A stretch of 8,057 bases of DNA from Euryarchaeota archaeon UBA91 (GCA_002499705.1 DAMU01000065.1:612-8668), one strand, 5' to 3'. Counted from the stretch's first letter, positions 1-6,276 are shown. Notes: generated by a model not told the origin, from the sequence alone. Translations and numbers: made by a program.

Positions 1-435
1 GCAACAATAAAACCTCGGCATTTACAGATTGCACTCTCAGGAATGAATATCTCAAAAGAGGGCGACGATGAAGTCCAAGAAGAGGTTGCACAAACCGAAG
101 AATTCGTCGTCAGCCAAGGCGGTGGGATCTTGACAGAATCATCCCTTCTTGCATTGGCGAAAACTCATGCCAAAATGCCAGTCACAAAGGACGCTGTGGG
201 TGAATTACTCGAAACCTATTACATGGTTGTTGAGCAACTTGAGGCAGATATACGCAGTAATGCTCAGTTTGGAGGCAACCCAGTTCACTTTATCGAATCA
301 ATCAGTAAAATGAAGACACTGATGTCTCTTGGTTGGATGAGATCAATGCTGAGTAAAGCTGCAGAAAATGCCCGAGAGCGTGGCTATAAGCGGATTGACA
401 TTGAACAAATCGTTCACCTCGACCCGTTTGAGTAA
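1..435 (+). CDS. H2A-like histone-related protein, C-terminal part (5' end outside window)
   Basis: The frame is open from base 1, so the visible 144 residues are the C-terminal part of a longer protein. Residues 3-12 (IKPRHLQIAL) closely match the start of helix alpha-3 in eukaryotic histone H2A (IIPRHLQLAI). Residues 38-44 (SQGGGIL) then match the H2A/H2A.Z docking segment (AQGGVLP, AGGGVIP). An acidic stretch (residues 20-34) lies between them, about 11 residues longer than in H2A. Residues 45-144 form a second, mainly helical domain. Its 60-89 resemble histone loop 1 plus alpha-2 (PVTKDA, then an amphipathic helix), and 120-140 resemble the end of alpha-2, loop 2 and alpha-3 (AAENARERGYK, RIDIEQIV), with about 30 residues inserted between. 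A role in DNA packaging as a histone doublet is inferred. An internal ATG at 43 would cut off the conserved motif, so I reject it as the start. An AAA+/MCM lid domain is the main alternative. Confidence 0.6.
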   Translation, partial: ATIKPRHLQIALSGMNISKEGDDEVQEEVAQTEEFVVSQGGGILTESSLLALAKTHAKMPVTKDAVGELLETYYMVVEQLEADIRSNAQFGGNPVHFIESISKMKTLMSLGWMRSMLSKAAENARERGYKRIDIEQIVHLDPFE

Positions 436-456
436 GGGTGTCATCGGGGTCGAACC

Positions 457-1281
457 ATGTTTGCAGCCTCCGTATTATTGTCAGCAGTAATGGCCGGCAT
501 TATCGCCGTATTGGTTACACTTGCTATTGAGCGATGGGGTGGACTTACTGGAGGTTTACTTGGCACCATGCCTTCAACGATTGTCCCAGCAGCGGCGGGG
601 ATATATGCTGCAGGCGATGCAGTTGTATTGGAACAGAGCCTTTCCATTATTCCTTTAGGGATGCTGATTAACGGAATTTTTCTTGGCGTTTGGATTTACG
701 CACCTTCGCGTTTTGAACGTTTCAAATCCCCGCTCTTACTTACGACTCTGAGTGCTTTAGCGGTATGGAGTCTCTTCGGGATCATGATGCTCTTCGGCGT
801 AGAATGGGCTCTTGATAACGGCCAGTCGGCTTTTGAAATTGGGATTCTTGGATTATTTTTACTCATCTTATTAGCAGTAGCCATGAACTGGAATGTTCAG
901 TCAACTCCGAAAGGAAAGCACCCCGTAGCGCGTAGCGTTTTACTGATTCGTGGAAGTGCAGCTGCCAGTGCAATTGGGGCGGCAGTATGGCTTTCGTCCC
1001 AAGGGCAACCTCTGATTGCAGGTCTTGCAGCCGTGTTTCCCGCCATCTTCTTGACCAGTATGGTCGCCTTATGGCATGCTCAAGGCCCGACTGTGCCGCA
1101 AGGTGCTGCCGGACCGATGACGCTTGGTGGAGCAAGCGTTGCTATTTACGCTCTGATTGCCATGTATTCTCTTCCTGCGTGGGGAGCAGTCTTCGGCTCT
1201 CTTCTTGCTTGGTGCATTTCGGTTGGAGGCTGGTCATTACCTGCGTATTTGGTTTTGAAGAAGCGTCTCACACAGGAATGA
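457..1281 (+). CDS. multi-pass membrane protein with internal duplication, unknown function
   Basis: This 274-residue protein is almost entirely hydrophobic, with about eight or nine predicted membrane spans (near residues 3-23, 30-50, 60-80, 93-115, 127-145, 163-181, 185-206, 222-240 and 243-266). The two halves look related: residues 29-48 (GLTGGLLGTMPSTIVPAAAG) correspond to residues 186-205 (LIAGLAAVFPAIFLTSMVAL), each with a Gly-rich turn, a conserved Pro and a small-residue helix. That arrangement is reminiscent of small duplicated DUF3147/GlpM-type membrane proteins, but I cannot assign the family. No transporter or enzyme signature is visible. The gene starts 21 bases after the histone-like gene on the same strand, so co-transcription is possible. 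The site upstream of the ATG is weak (GGGGT at 446-450). It converges on xseB with a 13-base gap. Confidence 0.75.
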   Translation: MFAASVLLSAVMAGIIAVLVTLAIERWGGLTGGLLGTMPSTIVPAAAGIYAAGDAVVLEQSLSIIPLGMLINGIFLGVWIYAPSRFERFKSPLLLTTLSALAVWSLFGIMMLFGVEWALDNGQSAFEIGILGLFLLILLAVAMNWNVQSTPKGKHPVARSVLLIRGSAAASAIGAAVWLSSQGQPLIAGLAAVFPAIFLTSMVALWHAQGPTVPQGAAGPMTLGGASVAIYALIAMYSLPAWGAVFGSLLAWCISVGGWSLPAYLVLKKRLTQE

Positions 1282-1294
1282 GGATTACTTCTCG

Positions 1295-1513
1295 TCAATC
1301 TTCTTGAAGTTCCGATTCGATTTCATCGAGTTGTAACTCATTTAATCGTCCTTCTGCGGTTGATAATTCAGTCTTGCATAACCGAAGTAAATCTGCACCT
1401 TCTTCGTAGAGTTTGAGGGTTTCATCCAAACCCATACCTCCGCGTTCGAGTGTTGTTACGATGGCTTCTAATCGTTGCATTGCTTCGGTATATGTTGGTA
1501 CTTTATCGTTCAT
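1295..1513 (-). CDS. xseB: exodeoxyribonuclease VII small subunit
   Basis: This 72-residue protein has the usual length and helical hairpin pattern of XseB: YTEAMQRLEAIVTTLERG near the N terminus, GLDETLKLYEEGADLLRLC in the middle, then TELSTAEGRLNEL. In bacteria XseB helices bind the long coiled-coil arms of XseA to form the processive, metal-independent single-strand DNA exonuclease that releases oligonucleotides from both ends. Its ATG overlaps the xseA stop codon (ATGA, 1510-1513), pointing to translational coupling and fixed stoichiometry. A GAGGGAG Shine-Dalgarno site lies four bases upstream (1518-1524). The acidic C terminus (LDEIESELQED) is common in the family. Exonuclease VII is a bacterial enzyme, so its presence beside archaeal genes suggests an old transfer of the pair. 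Confidence 0.93.
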   Translation of the reverse strand: MNDKVPTYTEAMQRLEAIVTTLERGGMGLDETLKLYEEGADLLRLCKTELSTAEGRLNELQLDEIESELQED

Positions 1514-2772
1514 TTTTCTCCCTCGTTTTGGTGTGTGTTTTTAATTTCTGCATCTGCTGAACCGTCTGCAAAATTGAGTATAATGCTCTGTCCAATTTCG
1601 ACCCCATCAATACTGCTAAGAACAGAACCATCCGCAGTTTGCGTCATAGAATATCCCCGTTCAAGTACCCGTTGTGGGTGAATCGCAGAAAGCGATGCCT
1701 CAAACTGAGCCAAACGGGTTGCTTGTGCAGAAATGTTCTGATTTGCAGAGACTTTTATTCGTGAAGAAAGACTGAAAATTTCTGCTTTCGCACGGTTCAA
1801 ACCCTCCATAGGGGCAACGCGTAAGCGAGCATGAAGTGTTCTTAATCTCTGCATGTTGTCGTTGATTTGACGTCTTGAAGCGTTCCCTAAACGATCTTGA
1901 TATTCATCAAGCAGGTAATACAATTCTGGCAGAACTGGCACGACCCGCTCGATGGCGTCTGAGGGTGTTGAAGCGCGTAAATCAGCTACTAAATCTGAAA
2001 CCAATACATCGGATTCATGTCCAACTGCAGATACGACTGCGACTGGACTTGCAATGATAGCACGAGCGACCGGTTCCAGATTAAATGCCCACAAATCTTC
2101 TGGAGAACCACCGCCTCTTCCGACGATGACTAAATCGACAGGAGGTTCTCCTCGTTGCTTTGCACGAACAGGGTCTGAAAGTTTACGGGCAGCAGCGAGG
2201 CCTCGAACGATTTGTTCGGTTGCTTGCGGACCTTGAACCAAGACGCCAATGACCGTTCTTCGCAAGCCAGGCCATCTGTTTTCTATCAAGCGCTGCATGT
2301 CGGAGAGCGCTGCAGAACCGGCTCCGGTTATGATGGCGATGTGTTTCGGTATTGCAGGCAAGGGCAATCGTTGTCTGTCAATTTCACCTTCTTTTGTCAA
2401 CTGCTCAATCAGTTTGCGCTTGGTTTTTTCAAGTTCTCCCAGTATGCTTACCGGTTCTATCCGCTCGACATTAAGCTGGATGTCGCCTCGTCGAACATAG
2501 AGGTCAATACTTGCTAAAACGACCACTTCACTGCCTTCCTTGATATTCGGATCAATAGCGCAACGGCCTTTCCAAATCACGGCTTTCATTTGCCCATCCC
2601 GATCGCGTAATGAAAAATAAGTGTGGCCACTCGGGTACTGTTTCCACTGCGTGACTTCCCCTCTCAAGGCTTGATTTTTGAACAAGGGGTCACGAACTAC
2701 AGTTTGTTTCACCAGTTGAACAAATTGGCCTATGGGCAGGGGTCCGGTTGTGACACTCCCGCTACCCGTCAT
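1510..2772 (-). CDS. xseA: exodeoxyribonuclease VII large subunit
   Basis: XseA is the catalytic subunit of the ssDNA exonuclease. Numbering from the ATG at 2772 (420 aa), residues 12-108 form the N-terminal OB fold (ALRGEVTQWKQYPSGHTYFS, LYVRRGDIQL). The catalytic domain carries VGRGGGSPEDLWAFN (217-231) and VSAVGHESD (247-255). D158, R219, H252 and D255 align with E. coli residues D155, R205, H238 and D241, known to matter for activity. Residues about 280-365 are the coiled-coil arm, followed by the C-terminal LERGYS motif (370-375). The enzyme therefore looks intact. The frame extends to a GTG at 2868 that overlaps the stop of the upstream 63-aa gene (GTGA), giving 452 aa. I prefer 2772 because the extra 32 residues have no family counterpart and the OB fold then begins near residue 12, as in E. 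coli. Neither start has a well-spaced Shine-Dalgarno site, so the choice is open. Confidence 0.92.
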   Translation of the reverse strand: MTGSGSVTTGPLPIGQFVQLVKQTVVRDPLFKNQALRGEVTQWKQYPSGHTYFSLRDRDGQMKAVIWKGRCAIDPNIKEGSEVVVLASIDLYVRRGDIQLNVERIEPVSILGELEKTKRKLIEQLTKEGEIDRQRLPLPAIPKHIAIITGAGSAALSDMQRLIENRWPGLRRTVIGVLVQGPQATEQIVRGLAAARKLSDPVRAKQRGEPPVDLVIVGRGGGSPEDLWAFNLEPVARAIIASPVAVVSAVGHESDVLVSDLVADLRASTPSDAIERVVPVLPELYYLLDEYQDRLGNASRRQINDNMQRLRTLHARLRVAPMEGLNRAKAEIFSLSSRIKVSANQNISAQATRLAQFEASLSAIHPQRVLERGYSMTQTADGSVLSSIDGVEIGQSIILNFADGSADAEIKNTHQNEGEK

Positions 2773-2864
2773 ATTCCATAACGAACGTCTACGGTTCTTG
2801 AACAATGTGCGGCTACATCCAATTATGAAATTTGTAATCGAAGTGAGTACACTGTTGAAGCTTT

Positions 2865-3056
2865 TCACTCCTCTTCAGTATCGACAGGCGCGCTTGTTCG
2901 GTTTAGTTTCCTTTGCCGAGTTTCAAATTTTTGACGTTGTTCCACTTCTTCCAACTTATGTTTGACTTTCCAGGAAAGAAAGCGCACGATGATGTAGAGT
3001 GCAAGAATGTCGATGATGAGAATAATCCAATCCCCAGCACTCCATTCTGAAAACAT
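2865..3056 (-). CDS. small single-span membrane protein
   Basis: This is a 63-residue protein. A short N terminus (MFSEWSAGDW) leads into one strongly hydrophobic helix at about residues 10-27 (IILIIDILALYIIVRFLS), followed by a highly charged, probably cytoplasmic helix (KVKHKLEEVEQRQKFETRQR) and an acidic tail ending EEE. The topology resembles small membrane anchors or scaffold peptides, and I recognise no family. The gene sits 11 bases after the ferredoxin gene, with a GGATGAGAT-type Shine-Dalgarno site at the right distance. It ends one to four bases from a possible xseA start, so it is probably a real operon member. The ferredoxin could be its partner, but that rests on position alone. 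Confidence 0.65.
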   Translation of the reverse strand: MFSEWSAGDWIILIIDILALYIIVRFLSWKVKHKLEEVEQRQKFETRQRKLNRTSAPVDTEEE

Positions 3057-3067
3057 TGTATCTCATC

Positions 3068-3406
3068 CTACAAAGGTGGCCGGATATCAACATCGACATC
3101 GCCGTCAGGCTTGCCAATACAACCAAGGCGTGCACATCCCTCAACCAAGTAATCATCCAAGCCGGGAGGGAGAACCTCGGGAAGAGGGATCTCACCATAG
3201 AGTAGAGTGACCATACAAGTGCCGCATGTGCCTGAAGTGCAATTGGTAGGAATGTGAACGCCAGCATCCTCGGCATGCTCGACCAAGGTATTTCCCGGAA
3301 CGTGCGGCGTTTGGCCGAGGAGTTTGGCTCCTTGCAAAAAGCGAACAACTGGAGGTAGCGCATGTTTTTCCGGAGTCTCTTCGGTAGTGACCGAATGTGC
3401 GGGCAT
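3068..3406 (-). CDS. 2Fe-2S ferredoxin (plant/adrenodoxin-fold type)
   Basis: This is a 112-residue electron carrier with a beta-grasp 2Fe-2S ferredoxin domain. The three clustered ligands are in NCTSGTCGTCMV (C-x4-C-x2-C; C56, C61 and C64 counting from the ATG). The fourth is C96 in ARLGCIGKP, preceded by the usual GxxxLPEVLPPGLDDYLVEG segment. An additional Cys (C91) lies just before the fourth ligand. The first 18 residues are a polar extension that may be disordered. I start at ATG 3406 because GAGGTGGT lies at a proper distance upstream; a TTG one codon earlier (3409) would be too close. The gene begins just after the stop of the zinc-ribbon gene and precedes a small membrane protein and xseAB. 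Its redox partner is not visible here. Confidence 0.9.
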   Translation of the reverse strand: MPAHSVTTEETPEKHALPPVVRFLQGAKLLGQTPHVPGNTLVEHAEDAGVHIPTNCTSGTCGTCMVTLLYGEIPLPEVLPPGLDDYLVEGCARLGCIGKPDGDVDVDIRPPL

Positions 3407-3409
3407 CAA

Positions 3410-3417
3410 ACCACCTC
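3410..3417 (-). promoter_or_regulatory. Shine-Dalgarno site of the ferredoxin gene
   Basis: On the minus strand this reads GAGGTGGT, a near-complete match to the archaeal GGAGGTGATC consensus. It overlaps the TGA stop of the upstream zinc-ribbon gene (3416-3418) and sits 3-5 bases before ATG 3406, which supports that ATG over the TTG at 3409. The overlap implies coupled translation of the two genes. Confidence 0.75.
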
Positions 3418-4507
3418 AACGCATGTCCTTGTGGCGAGTCCATCGGCCGGTTTGCTTGTTGAAAAACAATCCAGCTTTCTTCATCCATTTGTTGAACTTA
3501 GTAGCACCAGCGCCGGTTCGAAGAATGAAGTCTTCTCGGTCTTCTTGGGCTTGTATGTAGTCTTTAGCAGCAATCGTCTGGTCAATCCAGTCGTTGATAT
3601 CCATGAGACCTCCAGTGAGGCCACCTTCTTCAACAGCCTTTACCATTTCATCAGCAGTAGCTCCAGTAACTTCCAAATCCTTGCGGATAAGTTCGTTTAC
3701 ACTTGACAAGTCCATTGATGCTGGCTTAGGCGGAACAGGATTCCGAGGTCGCTTGTCTTCTTCAATCGTGATTCGTGTGCCGTTTGACAATCGCTCTTCG
3801 ACTAAATCTGAAAGTGCGGGAGTAAAACTGGTTTCACATTCCCAACAGATGAACGCCCAATCTTCAGGACGGTCTTTGTCTCGAGATTGGCGAGGGTCCA
3901 ATTCATCGCCGCATTCGGGGCATGCGTGGAAAATAAGTCCAGGGACGTGATTTCGGCGGAAATCTACGATGTCTTGAGGCGTCCCTTCAAGTTCGAGCAT
4001 TTCATGATCACGAGCAGCCTCGAGACCTCGGGTTTCAAGTTGATCACGGATTTTCACTTTTTGGTCATCCTTGCCTTCGTCATGAAGGTTGTTTTCGAGT
4101 TTGACAATCAATTCAACCGTCTTACCGAGTCGATTCATGATGAGTTTCTTGGCACGGAATGATTCGACCTTGGCTATTTTGAGCCGTTCTTTTTGTTCAG
4201 CAAGTTCGGTCAGAACGTCCTTCTGCTTTCGCTGAAACTTGATCTCTTCAATCTTTGATTCTTGCTTCTTTTCAGGAGCGAGAACCTTTGAGAGATATCG
4301 TTCTTTACCGTGACTTTGAGGTCCTGCAGTGATAATAGAAATGACACCATCAGCGATATCAGCTTTCAAGCCGTAGTTTTCAATCAACATGTCTTTGTCG
4401 ATTTTCTTTAAATCACCGATTTTCAGTCCTGAATCGGCTAACTGCTGAGCAGTTGTTTCGTCGATACCGCGACGTAATAAAGCAAGATATGTGTCCTTCT
4501 TGGCCAT
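3416..4507 (-). CDS. zinc-ribbon protein with N-terminal HhH-like and coiled-coil regions, unknown function
   Basis: I do not recognise this 363-residue protein as a named family. Residues 5-60 are a small helical domain (LLRRGIDETTAQQLADSG, LKADIADGVISII) resembling helix-hairpin-helix modules of the RNA polymerase alpha-CTD/Rad51 N-terminal kind. Residues about 80-165 are a long, highly charged, probable coiled coil (KIEEIKFQRKQKDVLTELAE). A C4 zinc ribbon follows, CPEC at 196-199 and CWEC at 221-224. A Pro-rich linker (253-263) leads to a C-terminal helical region ending in a basic, aromatic segment (FNKWMKKAGLFFNKQTGRW). The build suggests nucleic-acid binding. It heads the run leading to ferredoxin and ExoVII, so a DNA-repair link is possible but rests on location. 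The start is supported by GGAGGGGAT just upstream (4511-4519). Confidence 0.85.
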   Translation of the reverse strand: MAKKDTYLALLRRGIDETTAQQLADSGLKIGDLKKIDKDMLIENYGLKADIADGVISIITAGPQSHGKERYLSKVLAPEKKQESKIEEIKFQRKQKDVLTELAEQKERLKIAKVESFRAKKLIMNRLGKTVELIVKLENNLHDEGKDDQKVKIRDQLETRGLEAARDHEMLELEGTPQDIVDFRRNHVPGLIFHACPECGDELDPRQSRDKDRPEDWAFICWECETSFTPALSDLVEERLSNGTRITIEEDKRPRNPVPPKPASMDLSSVNELIRKDLEVTGATADEMVKAVEEGGLTGGLMDINDWIDQTIAAKDYIQAQEDREDFILRTGAGATKFNKWMKKAGLFFNKQTGRWTRHKDMR

Positions 4508-4532
4508 AGCATCCCCTCCGACGAGTCTATCC

Positions 4533-4563
4533 GAGGAGACCCTCCTAAGAAAAGGCTCTCCTC
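4533..4563 (-). other. alternative stem-loops in the leader of the zinc-ribbon operon
   Basis: Two mutually exclusive hairpins share sequence here. A 7-bp perfect stem pairs GAGGAGA (4533-4539) with TCTCCTC (4557-4563) around a 17-base loop. A tighter 5-bp stem pairs 4534-4538 with 4542-4546 around a 3-base loop. The element lies in the 97-base gap between ksgA and the zinc-ribbon gene, about 25-55 bases upstream of that gene's ATG. No T-run follows on the minus strand, so it is not a clear terminator. It may be a leader structure, or chance pairing of purine-rich ribosome-binding-like sequence. Confidence 0.35.
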
Positions 4564-4604
4564 AACCGGTGTAGGATAATACCTGCATTTGACCCCTTAT
4601 GAAC

Positions 4605-5480
4605 TCAAGACTCTGTGTTGAAGTCAGTGAAAGAGCAACACAAATCAACCCAATCATCCAGTTCAAGTTCATCAGGGCGCCTCTCCATACGTTCATCCTC
4701 GTGGTGGCCAGTAAAGGCCTGTTTCCACCTTCCAGCATGCCATCCCTTGACGCGGCTTATGCGGCGCGGGACATTTTTTAGAGTCGAACGTAGTTTTTTA
4801 CGGCGCTGATCGAATGCGAGGTGAATCATTTGGCGAACCAATCGAACATCACACGGCCATTCCTCGCCGTGCGGTTCCATCGAGATATAGCACGAATTGA
4901 CTTTTGGCATTGGGCTGAAGTTATGGGGCGGAATTTTTTCTTCGATTTCGCTGTCCCAATCCAAAGCAACCGTCATCCCGAGTGAACCGACATCGCTTTC
5001 GTATTCCATCACTAAGCGTTCAGCAAACTCTTCTTGCACTAACAATACCACTTTTTGCAGTTCTTCCGTTCTTGGATTTCGCAGATATCGAGTGAGTTCT
5101 TCAACAAGAGGAGAGGAGATTTGGTATGGGATGTTCGCAATAACTTTGCTCAAGGAGTCAGGCCATTTTTGCTTGAGCGCATCGCCTTCAACAACGGTGA
5201 AATCACCTGACTTTATTTCCGGGCTAAAAGCCTCTTTCAAGTGCGTTACTGCAACGGGGTCAATCTCAATTGCAGTCACTTTACATCCGGTCGCAAGTAA
5301 CGCTTCAGTAAGGACACCCGGGCCAGGTCCAATTTCCAACACGTGGTCATCAGCATTGACTTCGCCCAATTCAATCGCACGAGTAAGAAGTTCGTCATTG
5401 ACCAGAAAATGCTGGCCTAATGACTTGTCAAACGGCAACTTATCACGTAAGCTGTCTATCAACCAACGGGCGCCCCTCAT
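4605..5480 (-). CDS. ksgA: 16S rRNA (adenine-N6,N6)-dimethyltransferase KsgA/RsmA (Dim1 family)
   Basis: This enzyme dimethylates the two adjacent adenosines in the helix 45 loop near the 3' end of 16S rRNA, using S-adenosylmethionine, as a late small-subunit maturation step. At 291 residues it has normal archaeal length. Visible motifs are LGQHFL (21-26), the SAM-binding loop LEIGPGPG (48-55), IEIDP (71-75), EGDAL (98-102), the catalytic NIPYQISSP (116-124, an N-I/L-P-Y type motif IV), LLVQEEFAERL (146-156) and FSPMPKV (188-194). The C-terminal domain has LAFDQRRKKLRSTL (221-234) and RRPDELELDDW (267-277), both typical. Its ATG overlaps the DUF655 stop (ATGA, 5477-5480), and GGTGA at 5485-5489 serves as ribosome-binding site. 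The order after rpl21e, rpoF and DUF655 is the common archaeal one. Confidence 0.97.
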   Translation of the reverse strand: MRGARWLIDSLRDKLPFDKSLGQHFLVNDELLTRAIELGEVNADDHVLEIGPGPGVLTEALLATGCKVTAIEIDPVAVTHLKEAFSPEIKSGDFTVVEGDALKQKWPDSLSKVIANIPYQISSPLVEELTRYLRNPRTEELQKVVLLVQEEFAERLVMEYESDVGSLGMTVALDWDSEIEEKIPPHNFSPMPKVNSCYISMEPHGEEWPCDVRLVRQMIHLAFDQRRKKLRSTLKNVPRRISRVKGWHAGRWKQAFTGHHEDERMERRPDELELDDWVDLCCSFTDFNTES

Positions 5481-6271
5481 GCCTTCACCGGCAGGAGCAG
5501 GTCAATCAATCGTGGTTGGATATTTCGGTCTTCCAATTCTGATAAGAACCGTTTTGCCAGTAATTCTCCAGCATCGATTTTGCATGCTTCATTGAGTGCA
5601 GCTAGGGATTCAAAACCGGTCGAACCTCGTGCTTCGACCATTTGTATTGCTTTTTTGTTTCCGACTCCTTGAAGTAATTCAAAGGCATGTTGTTTGAGTG
5701 ACATGTTTCCAGCAACGTTGAAGAATGCTGAAATGAAATGCTTCTCATTTTCTTCTATGAAAATTTGGATGACAAGAGGGAGATCTGCAGCGATGTGATT
5801 TGCAAGACGTCCAATGTTCGTCATTCCAAGCACATTTTCGATATCTTCCCGCTTGGAAGAATCTGTCCCGATATAGACTCGAGCGGTTGTCAAAAGTTGG
5901 TCACTTCCAGCCTTCGGCTGCAGACGGCACAGTAACAACTTCGACTCAGTTACTGCGACAACCACATTGTTGTTCACATCATGGTCGATGACGCGAGCCC
6001 ATTCTTCTTCCATGAGTGGAGATTTTTGTTGAGGCCTTGATGAACGGTTGTTCTGACGTCCACCTTGGCGATTGTTGTTTCGTCGGTTATCGTTACTGCG
6101 ACGGTTCTCGTTGCGACGAGGCGTTTGGCTTTGTGGCGCTGGAGCTTTCTTTGCCGGTGTAATTTCCCGTCGACCTTCAGCAGGTCTTGACCAACCGGTA
6201 GATTCGGTGGTCGTATTCTTTTTCTTTGCAGAACCTATCTTGATATTACGGTCACGTCGAGCGCCAGTCAT
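5477..6271 (-). CDS. DUF655 protein with long disordered Arg/Asn-rich N-terminal extension
   Basis: The C-terminal two thirds (from about residue 88 of 264) is the archaeal DUF655 domain: an OB-like beta region (VVVAVTESKLLLCRL, ARVYIGT), a linker helix (KREDIENVLG) and a helix-hairpin-helix module (HAFELLQGVGNKKAIQMV, 195-212). DUF655 proteins are archaeal, structurally known and presumed to bind nucleic acid; the precise role is not established. The first 86 residues are unusual, Lys/Pro-rich and then Arg/Asn/Gln-rich (RRNENRRSNDNRRNNN), low complexity and surely disordered. This looks like an RNA-binding tail, and most family members are shorter. The start is firmly placed by GAGGTGAT five bases upstream. 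It lies 29 bases after rpoF and overlaps ksgA by four bases. Confidence 0.93.
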   Translation of the reverse strand: MTGARRDRNIKIGSAKKKNTTTESTGWSRPAEGRREITPAKKAPAPQSQTPRRNENRRSNDNRRNNNRQGGRQNNRSSRPQQKSPLMEEEWARVIDHDVNNNVVVAVTESKLLLCRLQPKAGSDQLLTTARVYIGTDSSKREDIENVLGMTNIGRLANHIAADLPLVIQIFIEENEKHFISAFFNVAGNMSLKQHAFELLQGVGNKKAIQMVEARGSTGFESLAALNEACKIDAGELLAKRFLSELEDRNIQPRLIDLLLPVKA

Positions 6272-6276
6272 GTCAA

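Noticed and set aside
43..435. Histone-related gene starting at ATG 43 (130 residues)
   Set aside because: The frame is open to base 1 and the conserved PRHLQIA motif lies upstream of this ATG; no Shine-Dalgarno site precedes it.
1..435. C-terminal lid domain of an MCM or other AAA+ ATPase
   Set aside because: KTHAKM and ELLETYY loosely recall MCM lid sequence, but the R-x-LE arginine-finger region is missing and the PRHLQ plus QGGG pair fits H2A better. It is kept as the leading alternative.
863..1307. Reading frames on both strands inside the membrane protein gene
   Set aside because: They are shadow frames of a strongly hydrophobic coding sequence; their composition is basic and Cys/Ser-rich without any motif.
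2956..3488. Minus-strand reading frames overlapping the ferredoxin gene (about 135 and 98 residues)
   Set aside because: They are alternate frames of the ferredoxin and zinc-ribbon genes, with no ribosome-binding site or recognisable motif.
4897..5595. 232-residue plus-strand reading frame opposite ksgA and the DUF655 end
   Set aside because: It is antisense to an unmistakable KsgA, is Ser/Thr-rich as mirror frames often are, and shows no domain.
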